Origin: an uncultured bacterium
Lineage (GTDB): Bacteria; Pseudomonadota; Alphaproteobacteria; Rhodospirillales; Rhodospirillaceae
DNA: 6,247 nucleotides
Assembly: GCA_903896775.1 (NCBI GenBank)
Contig: CAITZE010000365.1
Span: 1-6,247 of the forward strand
Direction: 5' to 3'
A program made the translations under genes and the position numbers. Below are positions 1 through 5,046 of the stretch, piece by piece. The notes beneath the pieces are model-generated. The model was not told where the DNA came from, ran no database searches, and was given only the letters and a program-made list of their open reading frames with translations. Every line of letters begins with the position of its first letter. The stretch's first letter is position 1.

Positions 1-1195
1 CGTCGCCACGCAGGATCCAATTTTGCGCAAGCGGTTTGCCGGTCAGCCCGAACATGTCATCAATTACATGTTCTTCATTGCCGAAGAAGCCCGCAAAATC
101 ATGGCGCAAATGGGAGTGCGCCGGATTGAGGATCTCATCGGCCGCGTTGATCTGATCGATACGCGCCGCGCGCTCGATCACTATAAAGCCAAGGGCCTGG
201 ATTTCGCCCGTCTGCTTTACAAGCCGCAAGTCGGCCGCGACGTGCTGACGAGCAATCGCTCGCGCCAGGATCATGGCTTGGATAAGGCGCTAGATCATCG
301 CCTCATCGCGAAGGCTGCGACGGCGCTTAGCGGCGGCCAATCCGTTATCATTGAATCGCCGATCCGCAATGTGAACCGCACCGTAGGCGCCATGCTGTCG
401 GGTGAGGTTGCGCGTAAATACGGTCACGCGGGTCTCCCTGAGGATACGATCTCGATCAAATTTAAGGGCATCGCCGGCCAAAGCTTCGGCGCCTTCTTGG
501 CGCGTGGCGTGTCGTTTGAGCTTTCGGGTGCGGGCAACGACTACGTTGGTAAGGGCCTCTCCGGTGGCCGTATTGCGATCTATCCGCCGCCCGCATGCCC
601 GGCGGTACCGTCGGAAAATATTATTGTCGGTAACACGGTTCTATATGGCGCTATCGAAGGCGAGTGTTATTTCTCCGGCGTCGCCGGCGAGCGGTTCGCG
701 GTGCGTAATTCCGGCGCTATCGCTGTCGTCGAAGGTGTCGGCGATAACGGCTGCGAGTATATGACTGGCGGCGTGGTTGTCGTTATCGGCTCTACGGGCC
801 GTAATTTCGCGGCCGGCATGTCCGGCGGCATCGCCTATGTCTTGGACGAAGACGGCACGTTCCAGAAGAACTGCAATATGTCCATGGTGAGCCTTGAGTT
901 GATCAAGTCCGAGCCCGTGGGTCAAAGCGAAGATGGCGGCCTCAAGGCGCTCATGGCGAACCATCTCGAACAGGACGCGCCGCGGCTTTATCGTTTGATT
1001 GAACGCCATCGTCATTATACGGGCAGTGCTCGCGCCAAACAGATTCTCGAGGACTGGGATTTCTACCTGTCGAAATTCCTGAAAGTAATGCCTGTCGATT
1101 ACGGCAAATCGCTCAAAATTCTGTCGGCATCGCGTACCCGCGAGATTGAAGAAAAAGGGACATTTAAGATCCCAGGAGCGAACGGCCATGGGTAA
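1..1195 (+). CDS. gltB: Glutamate synthase large (alpha) subunit, C-terminal part (5' end outside window)
   Basis: Large subunit of NADPH-GOGAT, which converts glutamine and 2-oxoglutarate to two glutamates in the cytoplasm. The gene is open from the window edge; the first complete codon is at base 2, giving 397 visible residues of a protein usually about 1500 long. The fragment opens with VATQDPILRKRF, which in this family directly follows the last cysteine of the [3Fe-4S] site (CPVGVATQ), so the cluster cysteines lie just outside the window. The end of the FMN/synthase domain is followed by the complete glycine-rich GXGXG beta-helix domain: KGIAGQSFGAF near fragment residue 155, NDYVGKGLSGGRI, GNTVLYGA, YMTGG at 253-257 and FAAGMSGGIAYV. 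The GXGXG domain is structural and links the amidotransferase and synthase parts. The TAA stop at 1193-1195 lies inside the start of gltD. The identification is firm; nothing looks broken. Confidence 0.97.
   Translation, partial: VATQDPILRKRFAGQPEHVINYMFFIAEEARKIMAQMGVRRIEDLIGRVDLIDTRRALDHYKAKGLDFARLLYKPQVGRDVLTSNRSRQDHGLDKALDHRLIAKAATALSGGQSVIIESPIRNVNRTVGAMLSGEVARKYGHAGLPEDTISIKFKGIAGQSFGAFLARGVSFELSGAGNDYVGKGLSGGRIAIYPPPACPAVPSENIIVGNTVLYGAIEGECYFSGVAGERFAVRNSGAIAVVEGVGDNGCEYMTGGVVVVIGSTGRNFAAGMSGGIAYVLDEDGTFQKNCNMSMVSLELIKSEPVGQSEDGGLKALMANHLEQDAPRLYRLIERHRHYTGSARAKQILEDWDFYLSKFLKVMPVDYGKSLKILSASRTREIEEKGTFKIPGANGHG
1174..1178 (+). promoter_or_regulatory. Ribosome binding site of gltD
   Basis: AGGAG lies 9 nt before the ATG at 1188, within the gltB coding end. 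It decides the gltD start: an in-frame TTG at 1146 would add 14 residues that do not fit the family N-terminus (MGKPTGFLE...). Confidence 0.75.
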
Positions 1196-2606
1196 GCCTA
1201 CCGGTTTCCTCGAGATTAGCCGTACCGATCGTCCTTATGAGAAGGTCGAAGCGCGCGTCGGTAATTGGCACGAGTTCGTCAAACCCTATGCCGAAGATGA
1301 AGTCAAAGGGCAGGGTGCCCGTTGCATGGATTGCGGCATACCGTTTTGCCATAACGGTTGTCCGGTCAATAACCTTATCCCCGATTGGAATCACCTGGTT
1401 TTCAAGGGGCAGTGGCGCGAGGCCCTTAACACTCTACATTCCACCAATAACTTCCCCGAATTCACGGGGCGGATTTGCCCGGCGCCGTGCGAGGCTGCGT
1501 GTACGCTGAACATCAATGACGATGCGGTGACGATTAAATCCATCGAGTGTTCGATTATTGATCGTGGTTGGACTGAAGGCTGGATACAGCCCGAATTGCC
1601 GGCACGTAAAACCGGCAAGCGCATTGCCGTTATCGGATCGGGTCCGGCAGGTATGGCGGCAGCACAACAGCTCGCCCGCGCGGGTCATGCGGTCACGTTG
1701 TTTGAGAAGGATGATCGCATCGGCGGGCTACTGCGGTACGGCATTCCCGATTTTAAAATGGAAAAGCATCTGATCGACCGCCGTATCAAGCAAATGGAAG
1801 CTGAAGGTGTAACCTTCAAACCCAACACCCACGTGGGCGTCACTGTTTCCGTGGAAACGCTGTTGAAGGATTACGACGCGGTGATTCTGAGTGGTGGTGC
1901 GCAAGCGCCGCGCGATTTGCCCGTTCCAGGCCGCGATTTGAAGGGAATCCATTTTGCGATGGATTTCCTCGGCCAGAACAACAAGCGCGTAGCCGGCGAT
2001 ACTATTCCACCAAACGTCGCTATTACCGCGAAGGATAAGCACGTCGTAGTGATCGGCGGCGGAGATACGGGCTCGGATTGTATTGGAACGTCCATCCGTC
2101 AGGGCGCTAAGTCTGTCACGCAGCTTGAAATCATGGCGCGGCCGCCGGAGCACGAGAACAAGCCTCTCGTTTGGCCCTATTGGCCGTTGAAGTTCCGTAC
2201 GTCGTCGTCTCAAGCCGAAGGCTGTGACCGCGATTTCGCTGTCGCCACGAAATCTTTCGGAGGCGATGCAGCTGGGAATGTAACAACGCAGAAGATCGTG
2301 CGGCTGGAAGCCGGCAAAGAGGCTGGCGGTTCGGACTTCGATCTACCGGCTGATCTGGTGTTGCTTGCGATGGGCTTTGTGCACCCCACGCATGATGGGT
2401 TACTCAAGAATCTTGGCGTAGTGTTGGATGCCCGTGGCAACGTGCAAGCCGATACGCTGAAGTATCAGACAACCGTGCCTAAGGTTTTCACCGCCGGCGA
2501 CATGCGCCGTGGACAAAGCCTGGTGGTCTGGGCCATCCGCGAGGGACGCCAAGCCGCGCGCGCTGTCGATGAGTTCTTGATGGGTGCTAGCGATCTTCCG
2601 CGATGA
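1188..2606 (+). CDS. gltD: Glutamate synthase [NADPH] small (beta) subunit
   Basis: Small subunit of GOGAT. It takes electrons from NADPH through FAD and passes them over iron-sulphur clusters to the GltB FMN. The 472-residue length is typical. The N-terminal iron-sulphur domain has C46, C49, C54 and C58 (CMDCGIPFCHNGCP) and C97, C101 and C105 (CPAPCEAAC). The FAD dinucleotide fold starts with GSGPAG at 150-155, followed by GGLLRYGIPDFK at 179-190. The NADPH fold has GGGDTG at 290-295. The C-terminal FAD-contacting motif is FTAGDMRRGQSLVVWAI. The ATG at 1188 overlaps the gltB stop by 8 nt (ATGGGTAA), so the two are co-transcribed and probably translationally coupled, as suits a tight complex. 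Related subunits occur in other oxidoreductases (preTA/aegA type), but the gltB neighbour settles the identity. All key residues seen are intact. Confidence 0.97.
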   Translation: MGKPTGFLEISRTDRPYEKVEARVGNWHEFVKPYAEDEVKGQGARCMDCGIPFCHNGCPVNNLIPDWNHLVFKGQWREALNTLHSTNNFPEFTGRICPAPCEAACTLNINDDAVTIKSIECSIIDRGWTEGWIQPELPARKTGKRIAVIGSGPAGMAAAQQLARAGHAVTLFEKDDRIGGLLRYGIPDFKMEKHLIDRRIKQMEAEGVTFKPNTHVGVTVSVETLLKDYDAVILSGGAQAPRDLPVPGRDLKGIHFAMDFLGQNNKRVAGDTIPPNVAITAKDKHVVVIGGGDTGSDCIGTSIRQGAKSVTQLEIMARPPEHENKPLVWPYWPLKFRTSSSQAEGCDRDFAVATKSFGGDAAGNVTTQKIVRLEAGKEAGGSDFDLPADLVLLAMGFVHPTHDGLLKNLGVVLDARGNVQADTLKYQTTVPKVFTAGDMRRGQSLVVWAIREGRQAARAVDEFLMGASDLPR

Positions 2607-2625
2607 GTCCTAAGCGGACTTTCTC
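2605..2625 (+). terminator. Possible weak terminator of gltBD
   Basis: AGTCC (2606-2610), a TAAGC loop (2611-2615) and GGACT (2616-2620) form a perfect 5-bp stem, extended by a G-T wobble between 2605 and 2621, followed by TTCTC. With the stem's last T, the plus strand reads TTT-C-T-C after the stem. The hairpin covers the gltD stop codon and the stop of the convergent regulator gene. The stem is short and the T-run broken, so rho-independent activity is uncertain. On the minus strand no T-run follows. Confidence 0.35.
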
Positions 2626-3365
2626 ACGGCATCACGTGTCAGCCGCATCGAATAGATAAACCGTTCGGCGGGATGAAGATTGAAGGTGACTTCAATCAGG
2701 CGTCCACCAGAGCCGAAGTACCGTCGCGTGATCAAGAGTGCCGGCGAATTGGGGCTCACGCCGAGAGCCACCGCACGTTCCTTGGGAACCAAAGCGGCCT
2801 GGATATCTTGCTGGATCTCGATAACGCCTTCGCCATATTTGCGTTCGATCAAGGTGTAAATCGCGACGCGGCGTACACCGATATCTTTGGTCACGCCACC
2901 GAACGCTTTATCGATATAGATATCGGTCCAGGATGTGACACCCTTTTTGTCGGCGGCATGGCGCACGCCTTGCACATGCATCCAAGTCTTACCGGCGCGG
3001 GAGCCTAACTGTTCGGCAAGCCCGGCATCGGCTGTTACGCGTCCCGTCGATACGACGTCGAGTACCGTTTCGCTGGCGTATTGCGCCAGTTCCGCCAAAG
3101 ACGGCAATGATTGGGAATAGCGCGGCTCGGTATTGCGGGCTTCCACCCGTGTACCAACCCCACGCCGGGCGCTCACAAGCCCTTGCGTGCGTAAGTGGCG
3201 GATCGCTTCGCGGATCGTGTGGCGGCTGACGTTGAATTGGGCCCGAAGCTCCTCTTCCGTCGGCAAAAGGCCGCCAACGGGAAACTGCTTCGTATCAATG
3301 CCTTTGATGAGGTTGTGCGCGACTTGCATATACAAGGGGCGACGATCAGAACCACGCTTGACCAT
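2610..3365 (-). CDS. GntR family transcriptional regulator, HutC subfamily (UTRA domain)
   Basis: Predicted cytoplasmic DNA-binding repressor or activator of 251 residues, usual for the HutC subfamily. The winged helix-turn-helix spans about residues 10-75, with the GntR signature LPTEEELRAQFNVSRHTIRE at 34-53, then AIRHLRTQGLV and a wing RRGVGTRV. From about residue 95 to the end lies a UTRA effector domain, ending in PALLITRRYFGSGGRLIEVTFNLHPAERFIY, a typical closing strand pattern. The ligand cannot be read from the sequence. The chosen start is the ATG at 3363-3365, which has GGAG 6 nt upstream; a GTG at 3417-3419 in the same frame would add 18 residues with no resemblance to the family. 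The gene is convergent with gltD (3 nt between stops) and divergent from the apbE-like gene. Such regulators often control themselves and the divergent unit, but that is inference here. Confidence 0.9.
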   Translation of the reverse strand: MVKRGSDRRPLYMQVAHNLIKGIDTKQFPVGGLLPTEEELRAQFNVSRHTIREAIRHLRTQGLVSARRGVGTRVEARNTEPRYSQSLPSLAELAQYASETVLDVVSTGRVTADAGLAEQLGSRAGKTWMHVQGVRHAADKKGVTSWTDIYIDKAFGGVTKDIGVRRVAIYTLIERKYGEGVIEIQQDIQAALVPKERAVALGVSPNSPALLITRRYFGSGGRLIEVTFNLHPAERFIYSMRLTRDAVRKSA

Positions 3366-3371
3366 TACTAA

Positions 3372-3375
3372 CTCC
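3372..3375 (-). promoter_or_regulatory. Ribosome binding site of the GntR-type regulator
   Basis: On the minus strand GGAG sits 6 nt before the ATG at 3365-3363 (GGAG TTAGTA ATG). It favours this ATG over the upstream in-frame GTG at 3419. Confidence 0.65.
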
Positions 3376-3438
3376 GTGATTGACGCAAAGACCGAATAGC
3401 CTTGAAACGTTGGAGACACTCTACATCAACAAAACCGC

Positions 3439-3451
3439 CATGTGGCACGTG
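3439..3451. promoter_or_regulatory. Near-palindrome, candidate operator
   Basis: CATGTG-G-CACGTG is a 13-base inverted repeat around a central G with one mismatched pair. It lies about 75 bp upstream of the regulator start and about 160 bp upstream of the chosen apbE-like start. GntR-family dimers bind short inverted repeats, so it could be the regulator's own operator. There is only one copy in the window, and a match this short can occur by chance. Confidence 0.25.
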
Positions 3452-3537
3452 TTTACGCAATGCAGCCATTTCACCGCCCGTCGTTACAGTTTATTTATCC
3501 CATATGTCCTGCGCGATTTCGTCCGGATGAAGTTAGA

Positions 3538-3559
3538 GGCTATCTCGCTATGAGATGCC
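3538..3559 (+). other. Bulged inverted repeat / possible 5' UTR hairpin upstream of the apbE-like gene
   Basis: GGC (3538-3540), a bulged T, ATCTC (3542-3546), a GCTAT loop, then GAGAT (3552-3556) and GCC (3557-3559) form an 8-bp stem with one bulge. No T-run follows, so it is not a rho-independent terminator. It may be an RNA leader structure or a DNA operator. It encloses the upstream candidate ATG at 3555, which is one reason to prefer the start at 3612. Confidence 0.35.
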
Positions 3560-3611
3560 GCCTTCTACTGATAAAACTGAAGCCAATATTTTTAAAAGCA
3601 CAACGAGATCC

Positions 3612-4502
3612 ATGTCTTCCTCGCCACAACTTTCGACGTTTGAGCGTGCGCGTCCCCTTCTGGGGACGCGCGTCGATATTAAGGTGGGCGGGCTGACTGA
3701 AATCGACGCGCAGCAAACCATCGATGCGGGTTTTGCGATCGTGGCTAATATCCACGGCCTCATGAGTTTTCATGAAGCTGCCAGCGACGTCAGTACGCTC
3801 AACCGGGATGCGAGCCGCGAGGCTGTCACCGTCAACCCACACACCTATGAGGTGATCCGCTGCGCCCTCGCGATAGCTGCGGCTTCCGGCGGCGTTTTTG
3901 ATATCACCGTTGCGGCTGAATTAGTCGGCTGGGGATTCTTACCCAGTCCAGAAGGTGCTCCAGCAGCTGATCCACAAGCATCCTGGCGTGACATTGAACT
4001 GATGGATGAAAGCCGTATTCGTTTCCAACGCCCGCTTTGGATTGATCTGGGTGGCATCGCCAAGGGTTACGCCGTCGACCGGGCGGTTGATAAAATGAAG
4101 TCCTTGGGCGCGCTTCAAAGCGCCGTCAATGCCGGGGTGGATTTGCGGGTGGCGGGGCCGCTTAGTGAACGCGTGCTGTTGCGCACCGACGCGCCCGGAG
4201 ATACGGTTCCGGTACTAGAAATTGAGAACGGCAGCCTTGCCAGCAGCAGCGGCCGCGAGCAGACAAGGCGGTATGAAAACCGCGACGTGGGGCCTCATCT
4301 TCACGGCGTAGAGCGTGCTGTAGTTGGCATCCACAGCTTTGTGTCGGTCGTCGCGGAGGAGTGCGTTATTGCCGACGCGTTGACAAAGGTTGTGCTAGCG
4401 CGGGGAACAGAGTCCGAGACAGTTCTAAGCGAGTATGGGGCTACCGGGTACTTGCACGACGCGAGCGGGGGCTGGCGGATTATAGGGGGAGAGCGTCCAT
4501 GA
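3612..4502 (+). CDS. ApbE-like FAD:protein FMN transferase, divergent subfamily
   Basis: ApbE enzymes move FMN from FAD onto a Ser/Thr of a target flavoprotein, with Mg2+. This 296-residue protein shows the family order: RARPLLGTRVDI at 12-23, LMSFHEAASDVSTLN at 50-64, GGVFDITVAAELVGWGF at 93-109, IDLGGIAKGYAVDRAV at 144-159, NAGVDLRVAGP at 173-183, SLASSSG at 208-214 and ADALTKVV at 254-261. Deviations: the usual HI-DP-TG stretch is replaced by GPHLHG (227-232), NAGGD reads NAGVD, and the residue four after the metal-binding Asp (D255) is K259 rather than Thr, with T258 adjacent. No signal peptide or lipobox is seen, so a cytoplasmic location is possible, unlike the exported classic enzymes. 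The start is uncertain: an in-frame ATG at 3555 adds 19 residues, but that stretch is AT-rich, its best ribosome site is 15 nt away and it is caught in a hairpin. The 3612 site has only a weak GAG 4 nt upstream. The stop overlaps the next start (ATGA). Confidence 0.85.
   Translation: MSSSPQLSTFERARPLLGTRVDIKVGGLTEIDAQQTIDAGFAIVANIHGLMSFHEAASDVSTLNRDASREAVTVNPHTYEVIRCALAIAAASGGVFDITVAAELVGWGFLPSPEGAPAADPQASWRDIELMDESRIRFQRPLWIDLGGIAKGYAVDRAVDKMKSLGALQSAVNAGVDLRVAGPLSERVLLRTDAPGDTVPVLEIENGSLASSSGREQTRRYENRDVGPHLHGVERAVVGIHSFVSVVAEECVIADALTKVVLARGTESETVLSEYGATGYLHDASGGWRIIGGERP
4485..4493 (+). promoter_or_regulatory. Strong ribosome binding site of the membrane protein gene
   Basis: GGGGGAGAG lies in the last codons of the apbE-like gene; its GGAG core ends 7 nt before the ATG at 4499. 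It fixes the start there, against an in-frame ATG at 4361 deep inside the upstream gene, and supports translational coupling. Confidence 0.7.
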
Positions 4503-5011
4503 CTGCGGAAGAACGGGGGCCGCTGCGTATACCCCGCCGTCGACGGTATACGGTCTACTTCATCTCCATCGGTGTCTTTCTGACGGGCGTCTTATGGCTG
4601 CTCTATCACTATTTCATGCGGACCAAAGGCCCGTTTGGCTTTCAGAATAATCCGCTCGAAGTCTGGTGGTTGGATTTGCACGGCGGATTTTCATTCGCCT
4701 CGATATGGATCTTCGGCTTGCTTTGGAGTGTGCATATCGTCCGCGGTTGGAATATGCGCTGGCGTCGCTGGTCCGGCGGTGTCCTCGTCGGTGCCGTGTT
4801 TGTGCTGACGATCACCGGATACGGACTGTATTACCTCGTGGACGAAGATTGGCGGTCGTGGACATCCATTGCGCATTGGGGCCTGGGCTTGGCCACCTTT
4901 GCGCTGTTCTTCATCCATTGGCTTTCGAAATCGCTGCCGCATCAGCGCGAACACGGACCTTACCCATGGCCGTGGTATGGCAGGCGTCATCCGGCAGACG
5001 GCGACAAATAA
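4499..5011 (+). CDS. Four-helix membrane protein, probable b-type cytochrome (cytochrome b561/DUF4405-like)
   Basis: A 170-residue inner-membrane protein of no precisely named family that I can assign. An arginine-rich cytoplasmic-looking N-terminus (RIPRRRR, 10-16) precedes four hydrophobic helices at about 18-39, 60-82, 93-114 and 122-143. Helix 2 carries H61 and H79 (LHGG...VHIVRGW), and helix 4 carries H126 and H140 (AHWG...IHWLSK); H37 ends helix 1. Two histidines near the opposite ends of each of two helices is the arrangement of di-haem four-helix cytochromes of the b561, formate dehydrogenase gamma and DUF4405 type, which pass electrons across the membrane between quinol and a partner. 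RRWSGG after helix 2 also fits such families. Haem binding is inferred. Its start overlaps the stop of the apbE-like gene by 4 nt (ATGA), so it probably works with a flavinylated protein. It contains no [ST]GA[ST]-type flavin acceptor motif itself. Confidence 0.78.
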   Translation: MTAEERGPLRIPRRRRYTVYFISIGVFLTGVLWLLYHYFMRTKGPFGFQNNPLEVWWLDLHGGFSFASIWIFGLLWSVHIVRGWNMRWRRWSGGVLVGAVFVLTITGYGLYYLVDEDWRSWTSIAHWGLGLATFALFFIHWLSKSLPHQREHGPYPWPWYGRRHPADGDK

Positions 5012-5046
5012 GCCGCTTTCAGGCGGGGTATCTAAGTCCAGATATC
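5005..5046 (-). terminator. Possible terminator of pckG in the convergent gap
   Basis: Read on the minus strand just after the pckG stop, two hairpins sit side by side. One has a 7-bp stem with one wobble (5046-5040 with 5033-5027, loop GGACTT). The other has a 4-bp GC stem, CCGC (5026-5023) with GCGG (5016-5013), followed by CTTATTTG. The second stem is short and the T-run interrupted, so termination strength is doubtful. No T-run follows on the plus strand. Confidence 0.35.

Larger units (their letters stand above)
3366..3611. other. Divergent intergenic region between the regulator and the apbE-like gene
   Basis: This 246-nt stretch must hold promoters for the minus-strand regulator and the plus-strand apbE/membrane-protein pair. 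The part from about 3480 to 3611 is visibly more AT-rich than the genes around it. I found no -35/-10 pair good enough to name in either direction. What stands out is a near-palindrome at 3439-3451 and a bulged hairpin at 3538-3559, listed separately. No conserved small ORF or RNA gene is apparent. Confidence 0.6.

Noticed and set aside
641..1189. 182-codon open frame on the minus strand
   Set aside because: It lies entirely opposite gltB, whose conserved GXGXG domain is unmistakable; the translation resembles no family and there is no supporting ribosome site.
1728..2213. 161-codon open frame on the minus strand
   Set aside because: It is antisense to the conserved FAD/NADPH core of gltD and its protein has no recognisable features.
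2673..3008. 111-codon open frame on the plus strand
   Set aside because: It is antisense to the UTRA domain of the GntR-type regulator, which explains the stretch better.
3380..3408. TTGACG as a possible -35 box on the plus strand
   Set aside because: The sequence 17 nt downstream (TGAAAC) is a poor -10 box, and the site lies in the leader of the opposing regulator gene.
3409..3430. GTTG...CAAC inverted repeat upstream of the regulator
   Set aside because: Only four outer base pairs match and the inner positions mostly do not, so it is no better than chance.
3442..3696. 84-codon open frame across the intergenic region
   Set aside because: It overlaps the real apbE-like start in another frame, has no convincing ribosome site, and shows no recognisable protein pattern.
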